Positions 1 through 11,014 are shown, counted from the first letter of the stretch. The stretch: 64,000 bases of DNA from Castor canadensis (GCF_047511655.1 NC_133401.1:16924501-16988500), one strand, 5' to 3'. A program made the numbers and translations. Notes: generated from the sequence alone by a model not told the origin.

Positions 1-757
1 CTGTGTGTGGTGGTGGTGCGATTTGGCATTTCTATGAATTTTGTATATTGTAATGATGTGTTTAAACTGTTTGCTCTTACAAGCATGTGAGTACAACTTT
101 CACCTGAGGGTCCAACCTGCTGGCCTGAAATTCCAGCTTCCCACAGACTTGGTGGCATAACCACTCCCAGTTCTCAGAATCTGACATAACGAATGCACGG
201 GAAGCCTGGTGAAGATGTGATAAACCTTTGACATCATTGACTCCTCTTGCCATTATGTAGACAATTGCAGTTTGAGGGCATCCAAAGCTACCTGAAACAA
301 TAGAAAGCAATACACCCAGTGAAACACACAGCTGAGTCCCAATGAAGGTCAAAGATGATAGAGACAGCATGAGAGAACCAAGGTAAAGCCAAGGGAAGGG
401 GGTAAAATGCCATCGTGGTGTGGCAGATTGGGTTTCACAAAGAGGATCACAGCAATGCTCACTTCCCACATTCCTTCTACCTGGTTCCCCATCCTCCATA
501 TTTCCCTCTGAATGATCCTTCCTGAGATGCCCTGACTCAGAACTCAGACACCAGAGTTTCAGTAGCCCAAGACACTGGAGAAGCCACATCTGTGTGTTCT
601 GGTTGAGTCCCAGCTGCACTAAACTTCGAGTCTCCTATTCCAGGTGCCAGACACCTGTGCAGTGAAGCTTGCAGACAATTCTCCTCCCAGGCATGGCTCA
701 CCTCAGCCTCCAAGTGTTTCTGCCTCAGTCGTCAGATGACGGGGCCACTTTATTTCA
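1..757. other. unassigned sequence at window start
   Basis: I recognise no repeat or gene here. The minus strand is open from 619 to 77 (180 codons) with a hydrophobic middle stretch, but there is no family motif I know, no splice or promoter context and no second copy in the window. It may be chance or a decayed exon or LTR. Nothing else of note is visible. Confidence 0.4.
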
Positions 758-829
758 TTGTTTTGGATGGAGCCCTGGATCTTGCTCATGCTAGGCAAGT
801 GCTCTACCACTGAGCTACATCCCGGGCCC
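758..829 (-). mobile_element. ID-like SINE (tRNA-derived)
   Basis: On the minus strand the unit reads as a tRNA-derived RNA polymerase III promoter: a box A-like GTAGCTCAGTGGTAGAGC followed by CTTGCCTAGC. This is the core of rodent ID elements. It is short and without a clear A tail. Confidence 0.75.
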
Positions 830-1464
830 AAGACATATCATCTTTACCATCCCTTGTCTAAACTTCTGATGCACAGAACTCAAGAAAAATGATAAAATGG
901 TTACAATAGTTTGCATTGGTTACTAATGAAGCAGCATCTCACTAGCCCAGAAGTTTTATGAGGCTGAGAGGAGCTGCCCTATGACATGTGGTGTTGACTT
1001 GAGTCTGGGTAGTGGGAGGACACTGCAAGACCCTCAAGGAGAAAGTTCAGGAAGGCTAGAGGGGCCTTGGTGTGTCTCCTAGCAACAGCTAGGAGGCTGG
1101 ATCTATTGGAGTCTGACAAGAAAGAATCTCTTATTAACTGCTAGCAGGAAGTTTGCCAGCAAGGACACTGGGAACAACATTGAAAACATAAGTATACCTA
1201 ATGAGCTCATGCATTTGGCTATGAACATTACCAGACACAGTGTAACTATTGGCTTATTTTGGCCATATATAATAAGAATAGAGAGCTGAATTGGAAAGAA
1301 AAGGTAAATGTACAGTTTCCTAGGCAAACTTTAGAATATATATGGCCAGAATTTTTGGGTTCAAATATAAAACAGTTCCAAAACACCCTCTTTTTTAAAT
1401 GGCAAGATTTCCAAAAAGCTTCTTAATGGAGATCCAATACAAGGTGAGGTTGTTTGAGTTCTTT
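830..1464. other. unassigned sequence
   Basis: AT-rich single-copy-looking DNA. Only short chance reading frames are present on either strand. No repeat family recognised. Confidence 0.35.
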
Positions 1465-1533
1465 GGTGTCTTAGTTCGTTTTCTGTTGTGAACAAGACAC
1501 CTGTGGTTGGATGCTTTACAATGACAAAAAGAG

Positions 1534-1755
1534 TTTTTTTTTTTTTTTTTGGTGGGAGTGGGGTTTGAACTCAGGGCTTCAGGTTTGCAAAGCAGGAGCT
1601 CTACCACTTGAGCCACACCTCTAGTCCATTTTGCTCTGGTTATTTTGGAGGTGGGATCTTGTGAACTATTTGCCCAGGCTGGCCTTGAACTGAAATCCTC
1701 CCAATCTCAGCCTCCCAAGTAGCTAGGATTACAGACATAAACCACAGTGCCCAGG
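1534..1755 (-). mobile_element. dimeric SINE (B1-like + tRNA-like)
   Basis: Read on the minus strand it is a 7SL/B1-like unit (CTGGGCACTGTGGTTTATG, CTAGCTACTTGGGAGGCTGA) followed by a tRNA-like unit (GAGGTGTGGCTCAAGTGGTA, GTTCAAACCCC) and an A tail, seen as poly(T) at 1534-1549. Head-to-tail 7SL/tRNA dimers are known from several rodent lineages. Confidence 0.8.
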
Positions 1756-1780
1756 TAAGTATCAGTGTATTTTCTTTCTT

Positions 1781-1861
1781 TCTTTGTGCAGTACTGGGTT
1801 TTAAACTCAGGGCCTCATGCTTGCTAGGCAGGTGTTCTACTACTTGAGCCACATCCCCTGC
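1781..1861 (-). mobile_element. tRNA-like SINE monomer
   Basis: Minus strand shows GATGTGGCTCAAGTAGTAG, ACCTGCCTAGCAAGC and GAGTTTAAAACCC, the tRNA-like half of the dimer, here alone. It abuts the 18-bp duplication that flanks the next L1 fragment. Confidence 0.75.
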
Positions 1862-1879
1862 AGAAAAAAGGATTGTTTT

Positions 1880-3031
1880 TTGACTTAAAAGATTTTTATT
1901 TTTAAAAACAATTTTAAAATTAGTATATATTTGTTGTACACAGGGGATTCATTGTGACAATTCTGAATAGGCTTACATTGTACATTGGCTAGATTCCTGC
2001 CCCCCCATCTCTCCCCCTTGACCTCCTCCCACTCCACTTAAAGCAATTGCAAAACATTTCTTTGTTCTATTTTGTATAAGTGTGTGAAGTCTATCAACCA
2101 TATTCTCTCACCTTAATTTCCTTCATTCACCCCCCCAACAAGCACCCTCCCCTCACACTATACCTAGTTCTCAGTTCTGTCTTTTGTTATTAATTTCTAA
2201 GTCCATGCTTAAAGGGGTTCCTTGATGTACCCCTTCTGTGGGGTACACTTTACTTTGGTCCGTTCAGCCCCTTCCATTAGTACCCCTTACCCCTTTCCCT
2301 CCCACTCCCCATTTTCAACAGCTTTCAATACACACCCTTATATCCTCTACCTTCAGCCTGATGCTATATCATTTGTTTTCCTTTCCCTCTTTCCTCCAGT
2401 TCCGTAGAGTAGTTCCATTGTCACAAACATGTTCTACATCTGAGTTTGTCTATGATCATGCTTGGTTTTGTGTATGTTTATCTTTTGGATCTATCTTCCA
2501 CATATGAGAGAAAACATGTGCCCTTTATCTTTCTGAACCTGGCTAACTTCACTTAACATGATGTCCCTCAATTGCATACATTTACCTTCAAACCACATGG
2601 TGTCATGGCTGAGTAAAACTCCACTGTGTATGTATACCACCCTTTCTTGATCCATCCATTAGTTGTAGGGCACCTGGGTTTTTTCCATAGCTTGGCTGTT
2701 GTGAACAGTGCTGTGATGAACATTGGTGTACAGGTGTCTCTCTTGCGTTCTGATTTATGTTCCTTTGGGTAGATGCCCAGGAGCAGATCCCTGGATCCTA
2801 TGGCAGCTCTATTTTAGCTTTTTACAGAATCTCCATACTGCTTTCCATAATAGTTGTGCTAGTTTGCATTCCTACTGCAGGGTATACAGGTTTCTGTTTC
2901 ACTGCATTCTCACCAGCATTGATTTTGCTCTTGCAAATGGCTATTCTAACTGGGGTGAGATGAAATCTTAGTGTAGTCTTGACTTGCATTTCCAACACTT
3001 CCTCATGTGTTTACTGTCCATTTGTATCTTT
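1880..3031 (-). mobile_element. L1 3' end fragment (5'-truncated)
   Basis: The segment is the reverse complement of an L1 3' UTR plus the last part of ORF2; for example 2640-2700 is the complement of the 'caatagccaagctatggaa' stretch common near L1 ORF2 ends. It is flanked by a direct repeat, AGAAAAAAGGATTGTTTT (1862-1879) and AGAAAAGAGGATTGTTTT (3032-3049), 17 of 18 matching. This is a target site duplication, so the insertion into the MaLR LTR is directly documented. Confidence 0.85.
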
Positions 3032-3398
3032 AGAAAAGAGGATTGTTTTAAGCTCACAGTTTTGCAGGCCAAACCTCCAAGATGGGTGTCCCCATCTGCT
3101 TGGATCTGGTCACATTGGAACATGATAGACAGTGTCACAGTGGGAGATGTGGAGGGAGGGATCCCATGGTGAGACAGAAAGCAAGGGAGATTTGGGGGCC
3201 AAGCTTGCTTAAAAGAAAACCAACATGTTCCCTCAGAAGCTAACCAGGATCCCCTGAGAGCTACATTAATTCTTTCTAAGGGACAATCTGCTAGGCCCTA
3301 CCTGTTAAAGGTCCTACCTCCACACCACCACAGTGGGGATCAAGCTTCTAGCATGTGAACCTTTGGGGAAGACACTCAAACCACAACCAATCCATGGC

Positions 3399-4411
3399 AC
3401 CTCAGAAATCCCCAAGGTGATGCTTCATACTCAACAGAACAAATATCTTGAATATCTTGAATATCTTGAAGGGACAGCTCCTAGATGCCCCCCTCCCCGC
3501 CCCGTCAACAACAGGATGTCTAGGAATCTGGGAAAAATGTTTACTGGTTATTATAATGGATACCGATTGACAGCTGATGAAGAAGTGCAGAAGACAAGGT
3601 CCTGGAAGGGTCCTGAGTTCAGGGGTTCCTGTCCCTATGGAGTTGGGGTGTCTTATCCTCTCAGCACACAAATGCATCCCCAACCTGAAACCTCCCAAGG
3701 AATCTTGAGATAACTGTCTCTCACCAGGGGCTCCAGAAGATCTTGTGTCAAAGAGATACATAGTGTGGTTTCTGTCTAATGGGGTGACTTCCCTCAATAA
3801 AAGTTGCAGAAAATCATATCATTTGAAAGGTAATTTTATTAATGAAAGCACTGTCAGCTTGGATTACAAATGATAAATTACAAGATAAAAGATGTCTGTA
3901 GACCATCAAATTCTCAGGAACAAACAGAAGCTGTATTTTTATGGAAAAGAAACAATGACTTTGCAGAGATCAAGGGCTCAGAGGACATAACAGATTGCCA
4001 TGGAGATGCACGCCCAGGCAGCAGTAGGAGTCAGTACAGAGCCAGCGCCACTTACCTGCCTGTTACCCCTCTAACTACAGGGCTTGCAAGAAGCTGGGGC
4101 TGGCTGAAATTCTTCTATGTAATTATGGAGGTCTTCAAGGAAAGCCAGCAAACAGGGGATGCAGGAGACAAATTGTTGCACTTCCATCCAACTTCAAAGG
4201 CTGGAAAGTCAGGAGAGTCAAAGGTGTGGCTCCAGTTTGATGGCTGCAAGTTTGAGACTCAGGGAGAGAGCCACCAGTCAATTTCTTCTGAAGACAGGAA
4301 AAAGCTCAAAATATTCCAAACACCATTGTCCTACTTCAAAGGCCATCAGGGAGAGGAATTCTCTCTTTATTTAGTCAAGAGAGGGAGACTTGATCAGTTT
4401 GAGCTCCTACA
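3399..4411. other. unassigned, possibly ancient LTR-derived
   Basis: The first half (to about 3830) has the look of an ancient dispersed repeat but I cannot name it. The unit AATATCTTG occurs three times in tandem near 3442-3468. The second half contains a plus-strand frame open from 3870 to 4415 (181 codons), without recognisable domain, signal peptide or membrane span. It lies between LTR pieces, so LTR or internal ERV origin is as likely as a gene. Confidence 0.3.
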
Positions 4412-5062
4412 ATAAAGTACTATAGACTGGACGACTTATAATCACCAGAAATTTATTTCCCCAGATTGGTGGCTGCATGTCTGAGATCAGGTGCCAGGTA
4501 GAATGGTCACAATTTGTGAGGGTCCAGTTCCAGGTTGACATTCTACTCTTCTGTTTTATATATATTTGGCAGTACTGGGGTTTGAACTCAGGGCCTTGCG
4601 CTTGCTAAGCAGGTGCTCTACCACTTGAGCCATGCCCTTAGCTCTTTTTGCTTTAGTTATTTTTCAGATAGTGTCTTGTGTTTATGTCCAGGCTGTCCTG
4701 GACTGTGATCTTCCTGTTTATTCTTCCTGTAGAGCTAGAATGATAAGCGCCACCACAATGCCCAACTTTTTATTGTTCGAGAAATTTTTGCCTGGCTGAC
4801 CTTGAACTGTGATCCTCCTGATTTCCACTTCCTGAGTAACTAGGATTATAGGGGTGAGCTGGGCCTGCTTCTGTTGTATCTTGATATGGCAGAAGAAGAG
4901 TGAGATAGATCTTTGCAGTTCCTTTTAATGACCACTAACACCATTCATGGAGGCTCCACCCTCATGACCTAATCACCTCCAAAGCCTCACCTCCTAATGC
5001 CATTGCAGGTGGGTTTAGGATTTCAACTTAGGAATTTTGGGAGGACAAAACCATTCCATCTG
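4412..5062 (-). mobile_element. MaLR-type LTR, interrupted by a SINE
   Basis: 4412-4557 (ACTATAGACTGGACGACTTA, then AGAAATTTATTTCCCC) and 4871-5062 (CCTCATGACCTAATCACCTC, GGATTTCAACTTAGGAATTT) are the two parts of a reverse-complement MaLR LTR of the MLT/MST kind. The trimeric SINE at 4558-4870 separates them. Confidence 0.65.
4558..4870 (-). mobile_element. trimeric SINE (B1-like, B1-like, tRNA-like)
   Basis: On the minus strand two B1-like units are followed by a tRNA-like unit: ACTCAGGAAGTGGAAATCAG, then TCCTGTAGAGC-like block, then GGCATGGCTCAAGTGGTAGA. The same three-part order is repeated in several minus-strand SINEs of this window. Confidence 0.75.
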
Positions 5063-5176
5063 TGCAAAAGAGCAAGCCTTTCAGCTCATTGGATGTAGTC
5101 CACTTAAATTGGGGAGGACTCTCTGCTTTAATCAGCCCACTAATTTAAATGCTAACCTCCTTCAAGAATACCTTCA

Positions 5177-5372
5177 TGCTGGGCACCCGTGGCTCATGCC
5201 TGTAATTTTACTTAGGAGGCAGAGATCAGAAGGATCACAGTTCAAAGCCAGCCTGGGCAAATAATTCATGAGACCCTACCTTGAAAACACCCATCACAAA
5301 AAAGGTCTGGTGGAGTGGCTCAAGCTATAGGCCCTGAGTTTAAACCTCAGTACTACAGAAAAAAAACAACAA
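5177..5372 (+). mobile_element. dimeric SINE (B1-like + tRNA-like)
   Basis: Plus-strand B1-like head (GCTGGGCACCCGTGGCTCAT), centre CAGTTCAAAGCCAGCCTGGG, then the tRNA-like unit GGTGGAGTGGCTCAAGC and an A-rich tail. A short direct repeat AATACCTTCA (5167-5176) and AACACCTTCA (5373-5382) flanks it. Confidence 0.85.
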
Positions 5373-5585
5373 AACACCTTCACATATATAGTAATAAAAA
5401 AGACAGGAAAACATGACATTCTCACAGAAATACCTAAAATAACATTTGAACAAATATCTGTGCACCCCATGGCCCAGTCAAGTTGACATATAAAACTCAG
5501 TTCTCCTCTGTTCTTTCTTAGAATTTCCATCACTGAACTTAAATTGCCATTCTGTTCTTGTGTGTTGTCTACTTTTCCCATTAGA

Positions 5586-6015
5586 GTCCTGTATTAGTCC
5601 ATTTTCTGTTACCGTAACAAAACACCTGAATCTGGGTAATGTATAAAAAAGAGGTTTATTCAGCTCACAGTTATGGAGATCTACGAGCATGGCACTAGCA
5701 TGTACTTGGTATGGCAGATAGCATCACAAAGGTGTGTGTGTGCACAGGAGTGGGTGTGACAAGTGATAACATGGTGAGACAGGAAGCCAGAGAGATTCAG
5801 GGGATCAGAATCAGTATTTTATAATAACCCACTCTCATGAGAACTAACTCACTCTATGAGACCAGCATTAATCCCTTCTAAGCAGTGCCCCAATGACCTA
5901 ACCACCTCCCGATAGCTCCCACCCCTTAAAGGTTCTTAACATCAGCACACTGAGGACCAAGTCTCCAATACATGAACCTTTATGGGAATGTACTCAAACC
6001 ATATCCAAACCAGAC
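5586..6015 (-). repeat. 3' LTR of the MaLR provirus
   Basis: Starts with the complement of the LTR end, TATTAGTCCATTTTCTGTTA, passes GAGGTTTATTCAGCTCACAG and ends near CTCAAACCATATCC, the MaLR LTR start in reverse. Confidence 0.75.
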
Positions 6016-6183
6016 TCCCAGGGTTTATGTCTGTCTCACCGTGAAAAATGCCTCCATTCCATGACAAAAGTTCCAAAATCTTCTCTCACTCCAGCATCAC
6101 TAGAAAGTCCAAGTCCAAAGTCTCATTTGAGACTCAAGGCAAACTTTCTAGCTGTGAGCCCCTGCAAAATTAAAAAAAAGTCA

Positions 6184-6290
6184 CAGAGATGGGAATGTGC
6201 CTCAGTGGTAGAGCACTGGCCTGGCACGCACAGACCCTGGGCTCATCCCCAGCAGTGTAACAAGAAAACCAAAAAAGAACAAGTTACATA
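6184..6290 (+). mobile_element. ID-like SINE
   Basis: GGAATGTGCCTCAGTGGTAG, AGCACTGGCCTGGC and an A/C-rich tail mark a tRNA-derived ID element inside the MaLR interior. Confidence 0.65.
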
Positions 6291-6984
6291 ATTCTAAGAC
6301 ACAATGTCACCATTGTATCTGGGTGGATATTCCTAAATATTAGTCAAAGAAAGGGGTCACAGGTCCCCAGCAAGACCAGATCTCAGCAGGACAGACAGTC
6401 ATGGAGTCTTGAAGCTCCATGTCTGCCATCCATTGAAAACTGCAGCAAGGGGAGGCCCTTCAAAGGCCTTGGGCAGCCCTACTTCTCATGACTGCTGGCC
6501 ACAGTCCACGTGGCTACTCTGGTGTGCTGCACACAGTGCCTGTGCCTTTCCTACTAGGCGGTTGCATGCTGCCAGGTGCTCTGCATTTCTGGGGTCCTGG
6601 CTGGCTGCAGATTCATCCCATGACTCCACAAGGAATTGCCCCATTGGGAGCTTTCATGGCACCCCCACCCCTGTGGCAAACTTCTTCTGGTCCTCTCAGC
6701 TTACCTTTAAAATCTGGGTAGTCATCCGTGACCTTGTTCTGTGTGCCTGCAGAATCAGCACCATATGGATGCCACCAACGTCTGCCACGGGCGCTTGCCA
6801 CCTGTCCTGCTTGAACCATGGCTTCAGTGGCTGCAGATGGCTTTGTGTGAAAGCAGGGGCAGACGCCCAGTGTGACTCTTCCAATTGCGTTATCAGTTGA
6901 ATCCATGTTAATCTCTGTACCAGGAGTCACTCTGCCCAGGCTGCCTTATCTAAATATGCCTTCTCACCAGACCAAATTTCTATT

Positions 6985-7190
6985 CTGTACTTTTCAACCT
7001 GGGGATTGACCCCGGGGCCTCGGGCTTGCTAGGCAAGCCCTCTACCACGTGACACCCCCCAGCTCTTTTGCTTTTAGTTTGTTTTCAGAAAGGATCTCAT
7101 ACTTTTGCCCTGGCTGACCTTGAACTGAGAGCCTCCTAGCTCTACCTTGGGAATAGCTGGCTCTACAGACGTGTGCCACCATGCCTGGCT
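6985..7190 (-). mobile_element. dimeric SINE (B1-like + tRNA-like)
   Basis: Minus strand: CCAGGCATGGTGGCACACGT, a B1-like start, then the tRNA-like unit with TTGCCTAGCAAGCCCGAGG. Inserted in the MaLR interior. Confidence 0.7.
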
Positions 7191-7484
7191 CCATTCTGTG
7201 TTCTTTTGTTCTCGGTTCTCACGTAAATATCACTGAAAGCTGCCAATAATACCCATGCTGCAGCCTGAGTGCTTTGCCATTTCAAAATTTCCTCCACCAA
7301 ATATCCTAGGTTGTCATTTAATTTGGTCTTGTGTAAAGCCATAAGACATAGACACAGTTCAGCTAAGCTTTTTGCTAAGTCCTAGCAAGAATAGTCTTCC
7401 CTTCAATTTCCACTAGGATCCTTGTTTCCACATGGCATTAATATCCTAGTTACTTGTCTTCTGAGCCCTTAGGAATTGTCTGAA

Positions 7485-7570
7485 ATTCTGGGGAGAGACT
7501 CAAGTGGTACAGCGCCTGCCCACCAAGCATGAGGCCCTGTGCCTCAAAAAAAAAAAAAAAAAACCCCACA
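7485..7570 (+). mobile_element. tRNA-like SINE monomer
   Basis: GAGAGACTCAAGTGGTACAG, CACCAAGCATGAGGCC and an 18-A tail. Confidence 0.7.
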
Positions 7571-7637
7571 AAAAACAAGAAGTCTGAAATGCTCTGTTTA
7601 TGATCATCCAGGATTTTCCTTGACAACTACTCCAAAC

Positions 7638-7759
7638 TCTATTTTTTATTTTTTGAGACAGGATCTTGCTATATAGCCCAAGCTGGTCTTGAACTCACAA
7701 TTCTCTTCTCTCAATCTCCTGAATGCTGGGAGTATAGGTGTGTGCCACCACGTTCAGCC
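7638..7759 (-). mobile_element. B1-like SINE
   Basis: TTTTTTGAGACAGGATCTTG ... GGTGTGTGCCACCACG is the reverse complement of a B1 monomer. Confidence 0.75.
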
Positions 7760-7850
7760 AAACTCTTCCAACTTTTCCCTATTATCCAGTTGCAAGCTGG
7801 CTTCCATGTATTTTCAGGTATAGTTAAAACAATACCTGACCCCACTCCTA

Positions 7851-8075
7851 AGTACCAATTTTCTGCGTTAGCCTATTTTCTGTTATTATAACAAAATTCT
7901 TAAGGATAGGCAATGTATAAATCAAAGGGGTTTATTTAGCTCACAGTTTTGGATGCCTGAGAACCTGGTGTTAGCATCTGTTGAGCTCTGGTGAGGGCCT
8001 CATCACCATGGTGGGAACATGTGAGGAAGGGAGAGATGTCATGGCAAGACAGGAAGTCAGAGACACCTGAGTCTG
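7851..8075 (-). repeat. partial 5' LTR and primer-site region of the MaLR provirus
   Basis: AGTACCAATTTTCTGCGTTA at 7852 is the LTR/primer-site junction in reverse: in MaLR elements the LTR end is followed by a TTGGTACC-like motif. LTR similarity (TTTATTTAGCTCACAGTTTT, GGTGGGAACATGTGAGG) fades near 8075. Confidence 0.65.
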
Positions 8076-8334
8076 GGGGTTGAGCCCTGGTGGTGTGGAA
8101 GCAGGCAGGACGTAGAGGTAAGGGTGATGGAGACAGTCCCCTGAGGCACACTGTCAATTGACCCTCTTAGATGGTTACTTAACTGGATGTATACTTCTAG
8201 TCCATGAGACTCACAGGATGGAAGCAAGAGGTGGAAAGGGCTGAGGCTTATGGGCCCAGACGGAAGATGGAGGGAGAAAAGAAGGGTGCTGTAAGCCATC
8301 ACAGTGGCGGGGACAGAATGACCCTTACATCCAG

Positions 8335-8690
8335 TGTCGGAGACAAGGCTCCCTTTGTGAGCCATTCTGTCTTGACCTTGCCCTGGAACATTTTGCGGTT
8401 GTTTGTCCCAACTTCTCCATCTCCAGCACAAGATGGCGCCGTCCCCGCTTCTCTTCCGGGAGTTTACCTTGCCGCCAGCGCGAACGGGCACCCTATAGCA
8501 GAACCAGCCAACCAGCCTGCACCTCGTCATACCCCTCACTCCCTCAGCACATAAATACCCCTGTGTGAACAATAAAATTTTGCAGCTTGATCAGAACTCC
8601 TGTCTTGCTGTCTCCTTTGTGTCTCTTGTCCCTTCATTCTTCCCTTTCTAGGTTCGCTACCCACGCTGATGTGTCCTGCAGGATGGGACA
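8335..8690 (+). mobile_element. solo LTR, class II (ERVK-like)
   Basis: A 356-bp LTR with matching ends (TGTCGG ... GGGACA) and a perfect 6-bp target duplication, ATCCAG at 8329-8334 and 8691-8696. Six-base duplications are typical of class II (ERVK/IAP-like) elements. It carries a TATA-like ATAAATA at 8551 and AATAAA at 8571, followed by a TTGCAG / GTGTCTCTTGTCCC end like that of rodent class II LTRs. ACAAGATGGCGCCG near 8428 is a YY1/Sp-like promoter motif. No internal sequence remains, so the provirus was lost by LTR recombination. Orientation follows the polyadenylation signal. Confidence 0.85.
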
Positions 8691-8696
8691 ATCCAG

Positions 8697-9028
8697 GGCT
8701 GACTTTTAATAGATTTCAGGGAGGGAACTGGATTGCTGTGTTAGGACCCGCCACTTGGAAACAGAAGGGCTGGGAATGCATTAGTGTTAGCTTCCCCACA
8801 GAACGTGCATTGGCTTATAGGTGGGACTCAGCCCTCTTTCCCACCATACACTGTCTCCCAGGAAAAGGGCACCCCACATTGGATTCCAGTGCTTGGGAAA
8901 AGGAGACTGCTGTGTTGCCTGGGCCACCCAGGGTTCTTACCTGGTTCCCATGCTGTTTTTTCATAAACTTTTATTGACTGTTCTAAGTATTAATCTCCAA
9001 GGAAGTTGATTAAAAAAGACCAAGAAGA
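8697..9028. other. unassigned sequence
   Basis: No repeat family or gene recognised between the solo LTR and the next SINE. Confidence 0.35.
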
Positions 9029-9217
9029 TCCAGGCGCCAGTGGTTCATGCCTGTAATCCTAGCTACTCAGGAGGCAGAGATCAGGAGGATCACAGTTCAA
9101 AGCCAGTCCAGGCAAATAGAGGGTGAGACCCTATCTAAAAAAAACCATCATAAAATAGGGCTGGTGGAATGGCTCAAGGTAAAGGCTCTGAGTCCAAACC
9201 CCAGCACTGAAAAAAAT
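9029..9217 (+). mobile_element. dimeric SINE (B1-like + tRNA-like)
   Basis: CCAGGCGCCAGTGGTTCATG, GCTACTCAGGAGGCAGAG, then GGCTGGTGGAATGGCTCAAG and an A-rich end. Complete dimer. Confidence 0.85.
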
Positions 9218-9284
9218 TTAATGCAGTGTGAACTGTTTCTTTTTGCATTTTCTTATTCTGATTAGAAAATGTATTTTTTTCTTT

Positions 9285-9620
9285 TTTCTTTTTTTTTTGC
9301 CTGTGTCAGCATGTTTTGCTTTTACCAGAGCTGGGGTGACAGGTGTGCACCACCTCGCCCAGCTTTCTTCCATTGACATGGAGTCCCATGAACTTTTTTT
9401 TTTTTTTTTTTTTTTTGGCCAGGGCTGGCCTGGAACTGTAATCCTCCTGATCTCAGTCTCCCATGTATTTTGGGATGACAGGCATGTGTCTCTGTGTCCA
9501 GCTATTGGTTAAGATGGGATCTCACTAGCTTTTTTTCTGGGCTGTCCTTGAACTGTGATTCTCCTGATCTCAGCCTCCCAAGTAGTCAGGATTATAGGAA
9601 TGAGCCACCAGTGTCTGGTA
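9285..9620 (-). mobile_element. cluster of minus-strand B1-like SINE units
   Basis: At least two B1-like units: around 9390-9500 after a 23-T run (the complement of an A tail) and 9500-9620 ending TGAGCCACCAGTGTCTGG. A weaker unit precedes at 9285-9375 (CAGGTGTGCACCACCTCGCC). Confidence 0.65.
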
Positions 9621-9639
9621 GAGTATATACATTTTGAAA

Positions 9640-10830
9640 ATATTTCCTTATGATCCTCTGGATTTCCATGTTGGCTGCGATAATATTTCCTTTTCATATG
9701 TAGTTTTATTAATTTGGGTCTTTTTTTTTTCTCTTTTAGTTAGTTCGGCTAAGGGCTTGTCAATCTTACTCATCTTATCAAAAAACTCTGTTTCATTGAT
9801 CAGTTGTATTGTTCATTTAGTTTCTGAATCATTAATAATTGCCCTGATTGTTATCATTTATTTCTATCTACTAACTTGGGGTTTGGCCTGCTCTTGTTTT
9901 CCTGAGAGATCAAGGCGTACCATCAGGTTATTTGTTTGGATTGCTATGATTTTTTAAATGTAGGTACTCGTAGCTATGAATGTCCCTCATAAAACTATCT
10001 TTACTATCTACCAGTAGTTTTGGTAAGTTGTGCTGTCATTTCCATTTCATTGGAGGAATTTTTAATTCTCTTCCCTGATTTCTTCAGTGGTACACTGATT
10101 ATTCAAAAGTGTATTGTTCTTTCTCCCTTGTTTGTATAATTTCTGTAACTTCTTTTGCTATTGATTTATAATTTTATTCCATTATGATCTGATAAGATAT
10201 GACAAATTATTCCAGTTTTTTTTGTATATTTACAACTTTCATTATGGCTTAAAATGTGATTTATTTCAGAGGAAGTTACATGAGCTCCTGAGAAGAATCT
10301 GTATTCCTTGGTTTCTGGATGGAATATTTTGTAGATGTCTATTAAGTCCATTGATCTGTGGTGCAGTTTAACTCTGAAGATTCTATGTTGATTTTTTTGT
10401 CTTAATGATCTGTCTTTTGGGGAGCATGGGGTCTTGAAGTCACATACTATTACTGTGTTGGTGTCTTCTGTTCTGTTATGCCCAGTAGTGTTTGTTTTAT
10501 GAAATTGTATGTACCAACATTTGGTGTGTGTATATATGTTTTTGCCTTTGTTATATATTCTTGATGAATTGTTCTTTTACTAATATGCAGTGATTATTTT
10601 TAGCCCTTTTGGCCAATTTTTCTTGAAGCTTGCTTTGTCAGATATGAGTATAGCTACTTTTACTTGCTTTCAGATTCTGTTTTCTTAGAATATAATTTTC
10701 CAACCTTTCACTTTCAGTCTGTTTGTCTTTGCCAGTAAGGTGAGTTTCTCGTAGACAACAGTCACTTGGATCTTGAATTGCTTTAGTTTTTACTTATCAT
10801 GGTGTATTGTGATTAGTTTTCTGACTCCTA
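9640..10830 (-). mobile_element. L1 ORF2 fragment, decayed
   Basis: Reverse complement of the L1 ORF2 region from reverse transcriptase into the endonuclease start. Landmarks: GCTAAGGGCTTGTCAATC (9747) and the 'catcttaaaccataatgaa' counterpart near 10240. The minus-strand peptide at 10351-10166 (about 61 residues) matches the endonuclease segment ending in an L-S-D-H-N motif, as in the younger L1 at 16210-16390. Multiple stops and shifts. Confidence 0.75.
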
Positions 10831-11014
10831 GCCAGAGTGATCCTGTCTTGCACCACACTGCTATTTAGCTGCTCTATGTGCCAGACTGCAGCACAACAAG
10901 ACCTCCTTCCCGTGATCAGATGATGTCTGCTAAGGGCAACAAGGTCAGATTTCTATACCCTCCCCTCTCCCCCAGCCCCAGAAAAAACCTGTTTTACCCT
11001 CCTGTCCTTCATTT

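Larger units (their letters stand above)
1465..3398 (-). mobile_element. MaLR-type LTR, split by SINEs and an L1 tail
   Basis: The left piece (1465-1533) carries the reverse complement of the ERVL-MaLR LTR end, TTAGTTCGTTTTCTGTTGTG. The right piece (3032-3398) continues with AGCTCACAGTTTTGCAGG, a block resembling TGGTGAGACAGAAAGCAAGG, and the LTR start region ending near AAACCACAACC. Between them lie SINEs (1534-1861) and an L1 3' fragment (1880-3031). LTR assignment rests on the typical MaLR pattern of 'gtttattcagctcacagtt' then 'caaaccatatc'. Confidence 0.65.
5586..8075 (-). mobile_element. MaLR provirus, two LTRs and non-coding interior
   Basis: Order on the minus strand: partial 5' LTR (about 7868-8075), primer-site region, internal sequence, 3' LTR (about 5586-6015). 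The interior resembles primate THE1/MST internal DNA over long stretches, e.g. the 'GTCCAAAGTCTCATTTGAGA' block near 6110 and the mucin-like GC-rich part at 6410-6900. A reading frame of 163 codons at 6409-6900 (plus) is antisense to the element and is not taken as a gene. Four SINEs sit inside it. MaLR elements are non-autonomous ERVL relatives moved by ERVL enzymes. The 5' LTR lacks its outer part. Confidence 0.7.

Noticed and set aside
77..619. Minus-strand frame of 180 codons with hydrophobic centre, at first sight like a membrane protein exon
   Set aside because: No family motif holds up, no splice or promoter context and no homologous neighbour. Kept only as unassigned sequence.
758..829. 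Possible tRNA gene (box A/B-like sequence)
   Set aside because: It is the ID/tRNA-like SINE core, present many times in the window, without tRNA folding or proper 3' end.
3442..3468. AATATCTTG repeated three times, considered as CRISPR-like or regulatory array
   Set aside because: Units abut without spacers; a simple micro-duplication in a mammalian genome.
3870..4415. Plus-strand 181-codon frame
   Set aside because: No recognisable domain, lies between LTR fragments; may be chance openness.
6409..6930. Overlapping frames of 163 and 105 codons
   Set aside because: They fall in MaLR internal sequence, which is non-coding.
8428..8445. AAGATGGCGCCG as a CpG-island promoter of a host gene
   Set aside because: It lies inside the solo LTR, and no CpG-rich stretch or downstream exon is visible.
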